Positions 41,906-49,787 of a stretch of 64,000 bases of DNA are shown here, piece after piece. Location: NCBI GenBank assembly GCA_964396595.1, contig CAYNFR010000017.1, positions 3,221 through 67,220 of the forward strand. The letters are read 5' to 3'. This DNA comes from CAYNFR01 sp964396595. GTDB lineage: Bacteria; Bacteroidota; Bacteroidia; Chitinophagales; Saprospiraceae. The notes below the pieces were generated by a model that ran no database searches, had not been told where the DNA came from, and worked only from the letters and a program-made list of their open reading frames with translations. Numbering within the stretch: position 1 is the first letter of the stretch; every line of letters starts with the position of its first letter. A program made the position numbers and the translations under genes.

Positions 41906-41913
41906 TATATTTG
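41906..41913 (+). promoter_or_regulatory. -7 box before the exported two-Cys protein pair
   Basis: TATATTTG matches TAnnTTTG, 25 bases before the ATG at 41938. The upstream 41798-41905 stretch is extremely AT-rich (including a run of alternating TA), with no TTG at -33. The TTG at 41911 belongs to this box and is not a start codon. Confidence 0.42.
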
Positions 41914-41937
41914 ACCGAAGATTGGTCAATAGCAATT

Positions 41938-42555
41938 ATGACAAAGAAAATATTTCTGCCATTACTTCTCCTTGGTCTAGGTGTAATGACAATCAACGCT
42001 CAGAAAAGCGTCGCATTAAGCATCAGCCCTGCTGAAACCATCATCCCAAATGATGAGCTTTGTGTTGAACTTCGAATTAAAGCCATTGATGAAGAATTGA
42101 AGCTATCCTCCATGAGCTATCGTTTATATTATGACGCCTCAGGCATGCGTTTTCTGCGACTTCGTACCCGGACGACTTTGCCGAGTGAGACATTCGCTCC
42201 GCCAAAAATCATTCAAGCACAACACAATGCTGATGCATCGGGTTACGGTTCATTAGAATTTGACAGAAACATCGGATTTGTAAATTTAGTAATCCAGCAG
42301 CGTGAGGGTAATACAGCACTTTTATTGTCTCAAGAGTGGTTAACGTCAACGACATTGTGTTTTGAACCGTTGGAAGGGCCACGTCAGGTGGTCTGGGCCA
42401 GACATCCGCTCACCTCGGGCTATGCTACAGCTTTTAGTTCAGTAGCTTATCTCGAGAATAATGAATTAAAAGAGGCGCATATAGTGGAATACATCGATTA
42501 TAGCGACAAGCTAAAAATTCAGGATATCATCACACAATCCGAAAAACGTTACTAA
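41938..42555 (+). CDS. Exported two-cysteine beta protein (paralogue 1)
   Basis: A 205-residue exported protein: signal peptide (MTKKIFLPLLLLGLGVMTINA) and one beta-rich domain with CVELRIKA, then MSYRLYYDASGMRF, RNIGFVNLVIQ and TLCFEPL. The same skeleton, C-x-(D/E)-(L/I)-x-(L/I) followed by Y-x-(I/L)-(F/Y)-Y-(D/N)-A/S and a second C-F-(D/E), recurs in the next two genes and in the T9SS protein at 23397-25055. The two Cys may pair. No sorting domain is present. It resembles cohesin-like beta folds (Y-D-x-x-x-L-x-F), but I cannot assign a family. The ATG at 41938 is chosen; a reading from TTG at 41911 lies inside the promoter. Confidence 0.75.
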   Translation: MTKKIFLPLLLLGLGVMTINAQKSVALSISPAETIIPNDELCVELRIKAIDEELKLSSMSYRLYYDASGMRFLRLRTRTTLPSETFAPPKIIQAQHNADASGYGSLEFDRNIGFVNLVIQQREGNTALLLSQEWLTSTTLCFEPLEGPRQVVWARHPLTSGYATAFSSVAYLENNELKEAHIVEYIDYSDKLKIQDIITQSEKRY

Positions 42556-42578
42556 CACCCCACTTAACTAAAGGAAAA

Positions 42579-43160
42579 ATGCAAAGAAAACTACTTATCA
42601 TTATCGGTGTAATATTCTCTATTGGGCTTAACGCCCAAGTTACTTTAGGTCTGCATGCCATGCCTTCTGACGATTCAATGACTAAATGTTATTCTTTTTC
42701 GATAAAATCTTCAGAGTCCTTAGCAAACCATAAGATCGGAAGTCAGAATATCCGTCTGTTCTACGATTCGTCCAAAGGCACACTATCCACAGAAGCTTCT
42801 AAACTTCTCCTTGACGAGGATGAGTATTACTTCGGCATAAACCAGCATGTTACCGATCTCAATGCCAAGGGTGTGGGTGCAATTCCATTTGAAAGTACAT
42901 TGGGATTTATTAACGCGGCTATCGTCCTCAATGACATGTCTCGTGGTGGTCAAGCATTTAACAAAGACCTGAAGATAGCAGTGGCACAATTTTGCTTTGA
43001 CCTCAATGCTGAAAATACTGCGGGGGATATCCCTCTTATGTTCGCGGATATAGAGCTAACCGCTGATTATGGTCGAGCCTTTAATGAACTATCGGCGTTA
43101 AATTCCACGGATGCATTGGTTTCTGTCAAGATCGAATCTTTTTCCATAGAGCAAGACTGA
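42579..43160 (+). CDS. Exported two-cysteine beta protein (paralogue 2)
   Basis: A 193-residue exported protein, 23 bases after paralogue 1 and so probably co-transcribed. Signal peptide (MQRKLLIIIGVIFSIGLNA), then the shared skeleton: CYSFSI, NIRLFYDSSKGTLS, STLGFINAAIVL and AQFCFDLN. The end (LTADYGRAFNELSAL) parallels the ends of the others (SGYATAFSSVAYL; ATAEIALSEW). No sorting domain. Function unknown; a partner or substrate may be the sorted paralogue that follows. Confidence 0.73.
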   Translation: MQRKLLIIIGVIFSIGLNAQVTLGLHAMPSDDSMTKCYSFSIKSSESLANHKIGSQNIRLFYDSSKGTLSTEASKLLLDEDEYYFGINQHVTDLNAKGVGAIPFESTLGFINAAIVLNDMSRGGQAFNKDLKIAVAQFCFDLNAENTAGDIPLMFADIELTADYGRAFNELSALNSTDALVSVKIESFSIEQD

Positions 43161-43474
43161 GCTCGTAATAATCCGCCATCTCCTCTTTTCTTAATCCTTT
43201 GGACATCTACGGATTGGCGTTATGGGTTTCCCATAAGTCTATTGCCCTTCTCTATGACAGATGAACACCTCGTTTTAAAGCTGCTACAACATCCTGCTTC
43301 AGCAGATTAAAGAGACTCTGAATAGAACAATGCCCATTACTTCAATCATTTTACTGGAAGAAATTCTATAGCTATATCGCTCAACTATTTCATTGATGCT
43401 TTAAGCTTATTGGTTAAATCATTGGCATAGTTATTGACATATTAAGAACAGTAATAATATATCAACAACCAGCC
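43161..43474. other. Non-coding gap between paralogues 2 and 3
   Basis: 314 bases without a credible gene. It contains one short inverted repeat, TTATGGG (43220-43226) and CCCATAA (43230-43236) with a 3-base loop and no T-tract. An E. coli-like TTGACA with TAATAT 15 bases later stands before the next gene but does not fit Bacteroidota promoters. No frame shows remnants of a fourth paralogue. Confidence 0.4.
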
Positions 43475-44296
43475 ATGAAGAATTTATTATTCATTATCGC
43501 TTTATTAAGCACATGCTTAACTTCATTGAACGCACAGAAAAAAGCGGACGTTAAGCTATCTCAGATTCCTGATAAACAAGGGCTTGCTTGTTTCGACATC
43601 GAGCTGAGGTCAAAAAATGGCGACTTTATCAATCTCGCCGGTCAGAATTACCGCATATTCTACAACGCAGATGTATTGGGGTTTTCGGAAAAGTATGTCA
43701 ACTCCCTTCTGGATAAACGCGCGTACAGTCGTCTAGACATCCACAATGATATCCACAAGAACATAGGTTTCGTAAGTATTTCAACAGACGGAAGAGAATT
43801 CAGCGATAAAACAGTGAAGCTGAATCGCGAAGGACATTGGGAGAAAGTCATGGACATTTGTTTCGAACGCAAAGAAAAAGGCCATTATGAATTGACCTGG
43901 GCACACATGGATAAAACATCCCATATTGCCACTGCCGAAATAGCTCTGTCTGAATGGATAGATAAAAGAACACAAAATGTTGTCTTTCCCAATGACTTAA
44001 TTGACTATTCGTCTAAAGAAGATTTAAAACAAGAGGAATCAAATATTGATGTCATGGTCTATCCCAATCCTGTTGCAGACTATATCAATATAAGTATCAA
44101 ATCACATGGTGAAGCCACTCAGGTCATCATAGCAGATGTGATCGGGCGAGAAGTAGCATACGAATACATCGAAGGCAAGACTTCACTCCGGTATGATATC
44201 ATCAACTGGATGGATGGTCTTTACACTGTGGAGTTCTTTAACAATGACGGAAGAAGAATACACACACAGAAGCTAGTAAAGATCTCAGGCAACTAA
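43475..44296 (+). CDS. Exported two-cysteine beta protein with T9SS type A sorting domain (paralogue 3)
   Basis: A 273-residue secreted protein: signal peptide (MKNLLFIIALLSTCLTSLNA), the two-Cys domain (CFDIEL, NYRIFYNADVLGF, NIGFVSISTDG, MDICFERK) to about residue 175, an acidic linker, and a type A T9SS C-terminal domain (about 190-273; VMVYPNPVADYINI...VIIADVIGREVA...IHTQKLVKI). It is therefore exported by the type IX system and attached to the cell surface or released. With paralogues 1 and 2 it makes a cluster of one sorted and two unsorted copies of the same domain. Confidence 0.8.
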   Translation: MKNLLFIIALLSTCLTSLNAQKKADVKLSQIPDKQGLACFDIELRSKNGDFINLAGQNYRIFYNADVLGFSEKYVNSLLDKRAYSRLDIHNDIHKNIGFVSISTDGREFSDKTVKLNREGHWEKVMDICFERKEKGHYELTWAHMDKTSHIATAEIALSEWIDKRTQNVVFPNDLIDYSSKEDLKQEESNIDVMVYPNPVADYINISIKSHGEATQVIIADVIGREVAYEYIEGKTSLRYDIINWMDGLYTVEFFNNDGRRIHTQKLVKISGN

Positions 44297-44304
44297 CTAA
44301 GCCT

Positions 44305-44334
44305 TTGGAACATTCATGAATTAATTTAGCTTTG
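44305..44334 (+). promoter_or_regulatory. Promoter of the DUF1684 gene, predicting a near-leaderless mRNA
   Basis: TTG (44305-44307), 19-bp spacer, TAGCTTTG (44327-44334): an exact TTG-N19-TAnnTTTG promoter. Only four bases separate it from the ATG at 44339, so transcription should begin at or within a base or two of the start codon. Confidence 0.55.
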
Positions 44335-44338
44335 ATTT

Positions 44339-45229
44339 ATGAAACATTTATCACTTGTAGCCCTATTGCTTCTTTATCTTGGATCAGGTATAGCACAATC
44401 AGAAGAAAGTTATCAACAAGAGATTATTGATTTTCATTCGGCTCGTTTAGTGGCGATTAGGTCTCCGTTTGGATGGGCTTCTTTAGTGGGCCTAGTCCCG
44501 TTAAACAAACCAGTCTCGACCATCGGAGCTACTGCCGGGGTAGATATACAGTTGCCGCTCCATCAGGGCATTGAAATAGGGTCGGTTATCAATACCGGTT
44601 CTACCTACGAATTACACATTAATGATGGTGTCGAAATCCTTATCAATGGCCACCCGGACAGCGGTATTGTACCATTGCATAGTGATGGGCGTGGCAATGC
44701 CCCCACTTTATGCCAATACAAAAATGTCCAATGGCATATTGTCCGTCGCCAGCATTCCGATTTCTTGAGAATTCGCGATACGCTGAGTCCTTATCGGATG
44801 GCATTGGACACTATTCCATATTTTACTATAGATAATCGATATAGTGTTAAGGCGAAATTCATTGAGACTGCACCATCAGATACGGTGAGGTATCTCAATG
44901 AACTGGGACAGCTATATGCTGTGCCGGCAATTGGGAAATTAGCTTTTACGCTGGATGGCAAAGAATATCAACTTTCATTATTACCTGACGGTGAGGAGAG
45001 CTACTTTGTGATAGTAGGTGATAATACAAACGGAGATTCAAGCTATGGGGGAGGAAGATATCTTTATCCTAAGAAAGTAGATAATAATGGATTCACCATC
45101 CTTGACTTTAACTACTTGATCAATCCGCCATGCATCTTTACACCATATGCCACTTGTCCGCTACCTCCGGCTGAGAATAAATTAAATGTCTCGATAGAGG
45201 CCGGTGAGAAGTATCTTCAATTGTATTAG
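44339..45229 (+). CDS. DUF1684 domain protein, exported
   Basis: A 296-residue protein with a signal peptide (about 1-19, ending GIA) and a full DUF1684 domain: FGWASLVGLVPLNKPVSTIGA at the start, then LRIRDTLSPYRMALDTIPYF, and the C-terminal hallmark DNTNGDSSYGGGRYLYP followed by DFNYLINPPCIFTPYATCPLPPAENKL. The biochemical function of DUF1684 is unknown. The two Cys in PPC and ATCPLP may form the conserved pair. Stand-alone gene, with a promoter that abuts its start codon. Confidence 0.87.
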   Translation: MKHLSLVALLLLYLGSGIAQSEESYQQEIIDFHSARLVAIRSPFGWASLVGLVPLNKPVSTIGATAGVDIQLPLHQGIEIGSVINTGSTYELHINDGVEILINGHPDSGIVPLHSDGRGNAPTLCQYKNVQWHIVRRQHSDFLRIRDTLSPYRMALDTIPYFTIDNRYSVKAKFIETAPSDTVRYLNELGQLYAVPAIGKLAFTLDGKEYQLSLLPDGEESYFVIVGDNTNGDSSYGGGRYLYPKKVDNNGFTILDFNYLINPPCIFTPYATCPLPPAENKLNVSIEAGEKYLQLY

Positions 45230-45376
45230 TCCTGCAAAGTCTGATACGCAATATGTGGCTAATAACATTTCTCGCCTCCGCAATCGATTTTGTTAGATAA
45301 ATCATCTGTCGACTAAGACAAATTTCTCAAAGCTTGATTACTTTTCGACCCTGTTAAGAGGAAGGCATATTATTTT

Positions 45377-46828
45377 ATGGAAAACAAGGTTCAGTTGATT
45401 TGTTATGTGGACAGATTGTCGGGTGGAGGATTTATTTCGCTTAAAAATTTACTCAACAATTTGCTTCCGGACACATTCGGTGGCGTTCATGTTTTACCAT
45501 TTTATTACCCTATTGACGGTACGGATGCCGGCTTTGATCCTATAGATCATACACGTGTAGATCCTCGACTAGGCACATGGGAGGATGTTGCTGCATTGGG
45601 TCGGGAGATAGGTCTGGTAACGGATATGATCGTCAATCATATGTCATCCTCTTCACCGGAATTTCTTGAATATTTGGCGAAAGGGGATAAATCTGATTAT
45701 GCAGGTTTATTCTTGACGAAGGATTCCATCTTTTCAGATGAAACGTCAGAAGAGGCGATAGCCAAGATATATCGTCCACGTCCGGGATTGCCATTTACAC
45801 CATACACATTTGCGAATGGTAAAAAAGGTCTTTTCTGGACAACATTCACATCCGGACAGATTGATATTGATGTATACAGCCCTGCCGGCCAATCTTATTT
45901 GGAAGCTATTCTAGATAAATTTGCCCATGCGGGTGTAAAGCTAATCCGACTCGATGCTGTCGGTTATGCCATCAAGAAAGCTGGCACTTCCTGTTTTATG
46001 ATTCCGGAGACTTTTGCCTTTATAAAGGAGCTTACAGCCAAAGCGCACGCACTCGGCATGGAGATATTGGTAGAGATTCATTCCTATTATAAGGATCAGG
46101 TCAGCATCGCTCGCGAGGTAGATTATGTATATGATTTTGCATTGCCTCCATTAATTCTACATGCCATATACCGCAAGACAGGCAAGTATCTCAAAACATG
46201 GATAAATATAAGCCCGCGTAACTGCATTACGGTGCTGGATACGCATGATGGAATAGGAGTGATAGATGTTGGTGCTCATAGTCAGGATAAATCTAAAGAA
46301 GGTCTTTTACCACCTGAAGAAATAGATTATTTGGTCGAAGAGATGCATATGCGCACAGACGGCACTTCACGGCTGGCGACAGGTGCTGCGGCATCTAATC
46401 TCGACTTGTATCAAGTTAATTCCACCTATTATGATGCACTAGGACAAGATGACGATCTTTACTTACTGGCCAGGGCTATACAGTTTTTCTCTCCTGGAAT
46501 ACCTCAAGTGTACTATACTGGCTTATTGGCGGAGCCAAATGACATGGAACTTCTTGCCTCTACTCAGGTAGGTCGAGATATCAATCGGCACTATTTCGTC
46601 GGAGATGAAGTAGCAGAAGCAATTCAGAAAGATGTAGTAAAGCGACTTATCCGACTGATAAAACTGCGCAATACGCATCCCGCCTTTAATGGCAGCTTAC
46701 AGACCGCCAATAATGATGAGCGGCTTATTTTTACTTGGTCAAAGGATGAAGATTTCATACGGCTGGTTATACATTTCGCAGATCTGCGTTTTGATATATC
46801 TGACAGATCGGGTAATATCTTCATTTAA
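45377..46828 (+). CDS. Sucrose phosphorylase family enzyme (GH13_18)
   Basis: Reversible phosphorolysis of sucrose to glucose-1-phosphate and fructose is the founding activity. Of 483 residues; the catalytic triad matches the Bifidobacterium enzyme (Asp192, Glu232, Asp290) with an offset of one: nucleophile Asp193 (LIRLDAVGYA), acid/base Glu233 (EILVEIHSYY), and Asp291 (LDTHDGIGVID). N-terminal GGVHVLPFYYPIDGTDAGFDP and VTDMIVNHMS are also typical. The subfamily contains glucosylglycerate and sucrose-6-phosphate phosphorylases, so the substrate is not certain. No signal peptide; cytosolic. No sugar transporter or kinase is adjacent. A weak SD-like AAGAGGAAGG lies upstream. Confidence 0.9.
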   Translation: MENKVQLICYVDRLSGGGFISLKNLLNNLLPDTFGGVHVLPFYYPIDGTDAGFDPIDHTRVDPRLGTWEDVAALGREIGLVTDMIVNHMSSSSPEFLEYLAKGDKSDYAGLFLTKDSIFSDETSEEAIAKIYRPRPGLPFTPYTFANGKKGLFWTTFTSGQIDIDVYSPAGQSYLEAILDKFAHAGVKLIRLDAVGYAIKKAGTSCFMIPETFAFIKELTAKAHALGMEILVEIHSYYKDQVSIAREVDYVYDFALPPLILHAIYRKTGKYLKTWINISPRNCITVLDTHDGIGVIDVGAHSQDKSKEGLLPPEEIDYLVEEMHMRTDGTSRLATGAAASNLDLYQVNSTYYDALGQDDDLYLLARAIQFFSPGIPQVYYTGLLAEPNDMELLASTQVGRDINRHYFVGDEVAEAIQKDVVKRLIRLIKLRNTHPAFNGSLQTANNDERLIFTWSKDEDFIRLVIHFADLRFDISDRSGNIFI

Positions 46829-46965
46829 TGTCGGTTGATCTGCATCTCCTTTCGTTCTTCATTAGGAATGAAGGATTTTTTAATGAAAATTTAAGTAATT
46901 CTTCACACAACTTTTAGTAGCTCGAAAATCGTTATAGTGTCTTAATACCATACACAGTACACAAC

Positions 46966-47475
46966 ATGAAGAATCCTATGTTCCACTTTATTAGCATGAT
47001 GACTATTTCATTTAGCATCATTATTTCTCTGCCTTTGACAGGTCAGAAAACATTACCTGACGTCAAGCTTGTAGATATTAATGGAACAGATGTACAACTA
47101 GGAAGCTATTTAAAAAATGGCAAGCCCAAAGTCGTGAACCTGTGGGCTACATGGTGTGGCCCTTGTCGAATGGAGCTCAATGAACTAAAAGGAGAATATG
47201 CTAAGTGGCAGCAGAACTACGGCCTGGAGATCATAGCTGTCAATGTTGACAATCCTTCAATGGCCGGACGTGCCAAAAAAATGTTTGAGACTAACGCGTG
47301 GCCCTTCGTATATCTCCACGATAAAAACCAAGATTTAATCAAGGAGCTCAAAATCCAAGGCATCCCATACAGCGTGTTACTTGATGGACAGGGTAATATT
47401 CAATCTGTTCAGACGGGATTCTATGCCGGATATACCAAGGATATGGAAGAAAAGCTGAAGAATTTAAAGAAGTAA
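46966..47475 (+). CDS. TlpA/ResA-like exported thioredoxin
   Basis: A 169-residue periplasmic thiol-disulfide protein: signal or anchor (about 1-26, SFSIIISLPLTG), a TlpA-family thioredoxin fold with the active site LWATWCGPCRMEL, the strand IIAVNVDNPS and the cis-Pro loop IQGIPYSVLLDGQG. It probably acts as a reductant or in envelope protein folding. Whether it serves cytochrome c maturation cannot be told from context. The 278-base gap that follows (47476-47753) holds no gene; it shows a weak inverted repeat, ATTG-C-AACT / AGTT-A-CAAT (47727-47748). Confidence 0.88.
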   Translation: MKNPMFHFISMMTISFSIIISLPLTGQKTLPDVKLVDINGTDVQLGSYLKNGKPKVVNLWATWCGPCRMELNELKGEYAKWQQNYGLEIIAVNVDNPSMAGRAKKMFETNAWPFVYLHDKNQDLIKELKIQGIPYSVLLDGQGNIQSVQTGFYAGYTKDMEEKLKNLKK

Positions 47476-47753
47476 TGAGCTTTACACGTTATGTGTGATA
47501 TGTAGTAATAAGGGTGATTCTGTTACATCAGAACAAGTTTGTAGCCATATCCTCACACTCATAGCGTTATCAATAAATTCGACGTAACTAATCAGTCAGA
47601 TGCTTTCAGGTCAAAAGATCAGTCAATTTTTTATTGGACAACGCTACTTTTTGAGTGAAGAACAGAGCTATTGACGCAAAAAGAGCTGCAGGATAATAGG
47701 AAATGGACATTTTTTGAGCGAAATTGATTGCAACTGATTAGTTACAATTCGAC

Positions 47754-49619
47754 TTAAGCCCACTCACTGAGTTCAAGCCAACGCAACTCTATATCATCCG
47801 CCTCCTGTTTAAGCTGACCTAGTTCCTGCGATAACTTGTTGATATCCCCCGGAGATAATTCTGCATCGAGAAATTGTTGTTCTATAAACTTCTTTCGTGT
47901 CTCGATCGCTTTGAGCCGGTTTTCTATCTGTTGCATTTCTTTTTTCTCGAGATAGCTGAGCTTGCGGCCTGAAGTTTCTAGCGCCGCCGGAGCTTGGCTT
48001 ATTTTCGCGGTCGTGACCACATTTTCATTTTCTTTAGACTCTCTAGGTTTTTCGCGCCATTGGGTATAGTTGCCGGGGAATATTTCAATTTTTCCTTCTC
48101 CATGAAAGATGAACATCTGGTCGACGATCTTATCCATAAAGAACCGATCATGGCTGATGATGATAAGACATCCGGGAAATTTTTCCAAATAAGATTCCAG
48201 CACTTGCAATGTCAATAGGTCAAGATCATTAGTGGGTTCGTCGAGTATGAGAAAATTAGGATTACGAGCGAGTACTTGTAAGAGATGAAGTCTTTTGCGC
48301 TCTCCTCCACTGAGCTGAGAGACATACACTTGCTGCTTAGATCTGTCAAACATAAAGGTCTCCAGCAATGCCGAGGCGCTCAATTTAAGCCCCTTAGCCA
48401 AGGGAATGTATTCAGCTATATCCCGCACCACCTCTATGACGCGCTTATCTTCATTAAGCTGAATCCCCTCTTGGGTATAATGTCCGAACTGAATGGTGTC
48501 GCCTATGATCACACGACCGCTATCCGGGGATAATTCGTCCAGGATAAATTTGATAAAACTTGTCTTGCCGGATCCATTAGGTCCGTTGATACCGATGCGC
48601 TCCCCTTTCTTAAAATTATACCAGAAGCCATCCAATATGACTTTATTGCCAAATCTCTTCGTTACGTCTATGAACTCCACTATTTTTTTGCCCAATCTGA
48701 CCGGCTCTACTTCGATTTCAAATGGATCTTCATACTGTATGCTACTGATCTTGTCTTTTAATGCATCGAATCCGTCCACACGCGCTTTAGCCTTAGTACC
48801 ACGCGCCTTGGGTTGTCTTCTGATCCATTCGAGCTCTTTGATATATGACTTCTTCGCCTTGTCGAGGGAACTAGACTCTTGTAAGCTGCGCATAGCCTTT
48901 TTTTCAATATATTCTGAGTAGTTGCCTTTATATCTAAATATATGCCCGTTGTCCAGCTCGATCATTTCATTACAGACATTTTCTAAAAAATATCGATCAT
49001 GGGTCACCATGAATAAAGTAAGATTGCTACTGGTCAAGTATTTCTCCAGCCATTCGATCATATCCACATCCAGATGGTTAGTGGGCTCATCGAGTATGAT
49101 AAATTCCGGCTCGGAAAAAATCAACTTAGCTAGTGCGAGCCTTTTTACCTGACCACCACTGAGCCTGTCTATGGTCTGATGGAGATCTGCTAACTTCAGC
49201 TTGTATAAAATCTCCTTTCCGCGAGCTTCGACATCCCATGCATTCAGTTCATCCATCTTGGTCAAGGTGGCAGAGATCCGCACGGCATCCTCAGAGAGTA
49301 ACGCTTGTTCGTATTCTGTGATGGCCTTTATTCTGGGATCATCCGCATGGTAGAACACTTCCTCAACACTGGAGGTCGGATCGAAAGTGGGATCCTGATC
49401 AAGGAAAGCCATCTTTATTTGGTTATTCAGAATAATCCGCGCGCGCTCCCATTCGGGACTTTCTTCACCTGCTATTATCCTCAATAAGGTAGATTTACCG
49501 CTACCATTTTTAGCAATCAATGCGATCTTCTCTCCTTTGCTGATGGTCAGATTGAGGTTTTTAAATAAGACCTTCTCACCATAACTTTTAGAGACCTCCT
49601 CCAGTCGTAGATACTCCAT
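47754..49619 (-). CDS. ABC-F family ATPase (Uup-like)
   Basis: A 621-residue cytosolic protein with two ABC domains and no membrane segment. Domain one (about 1-230) has Walker A AKNGSGKSTLL, signature LSGGQVKRLALAKL and Walker B FIILDEPTNHLDV; the ABC-F linker (about 230-310) carries EWIRRQPKARGTKAKARVD; domain two has GPNGSGKTSFI, LSGGERKRLHLLQVL and FLILDEPTNDLDL. The C-terminal coiled coil (about 555-621; SYLEKKEMQQIENRLKAIE) marks the Uup branch, which acts on ribosomes or on replication intermediates. Monocistronic as far as can be seen. Confidence 0.92.
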   Translation of the reverse strand: MEYLRLEEVSKSYGEKVLFKNLNLTISKGEKIALIAKNGSGKSTLLRIIAGEESPEWERARIILNNQIKMAFLDQDPTFDPTSSVEEVFYHADDPRIKAITEYEQALLSEDAVRISATLTKMDELNAWDVEARGKEILYKLKLADLHQTIDRLSGGQVKRLALAKLIFSEPEFIILDEPTNHLDVDMIEWLEKYLTSSNLTLFMVTHDRYFLENVCNEMIELDNGHIFRYKGNYSEYIEKKAMRSLQESSSLDKAKKSYIKELEWIRRQPKARGTKAKARVDGFDALKDKISSIQYEDPFEIEVEPVRLGKKIVEFIDVTKRFGNKVILDGFWYNFKKGERIGINGPNGSGKTSFIKFILDELSPDSGRVIIGDTIQFGHYTQEGIQLNEDKRVIEVVRDIAEYIPLAKGLKLSASALLETFMFDRSKQQVYVSQLSGGERKRLHLLQVLARNPNFLILDEPTNDLDLLTLQVLESYLEKFPGCLIIISHDRFFMDKIVDQMFIFHGEGKIEIFPGNYTQWREKPRESKENENVVTTAKISQAPAALETSGRKLSYLEKKEMQQIENRLKAIETRKKFIEQQFLDAELSPGDINKLSQELGQLKQEADDIELRWLELSEWA

Positions 49620-49696
49620 CGTAAGATTTATGGTGCAAAGTTACACCAGACACATGGATTATCCGGCAAGACGAAGAGAGGCATTACTTTTTTGAC

Positions 49697-49733
49697 ATTG
49701 GCCGTCCCGGCCAATCTTCCGAAGATTCTTCGG
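49697..49733. repeat. Two adjacent GC-rich hairpins between the protease and ABC-F genes
   Basis: ATTGGCCG (49697-49704) pairs with CGGCCAAT (49708-49715), loop TCC; four bases later CCGAAG (49719-49724) pairs with CTTCGG (49728-49733), loop ATT. No strong T-tract follows on either strand (TTAATTTT on the plus). It could terminate the protease transcript weakly, or be an RNA-stabilising or REP-like element. Confidence 0.55.
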
Positions 49734-49787
49734 TTAATTTTCTAGAAATGTTACGATATCTTAATAATCGATAAAACGCCATTTCAG

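Noticed and set aside
43430..43470. E. coli-type promoter (TTGACA, 15 bp, TAATAT) before paralogue 3
   Set aside because: Bacteroidota housekeeping sigma factors use TTG/TAnnTTTG, the spacing is short, and such hexamers are common in AT-rich DNA.
47636..47730. Two similar stretches containing TTTTTGAG(T/C)GAA
   Set aside because: The matches are short and imperfect; they could be a degenerate direct repeat but nothing else supports a mobile element.
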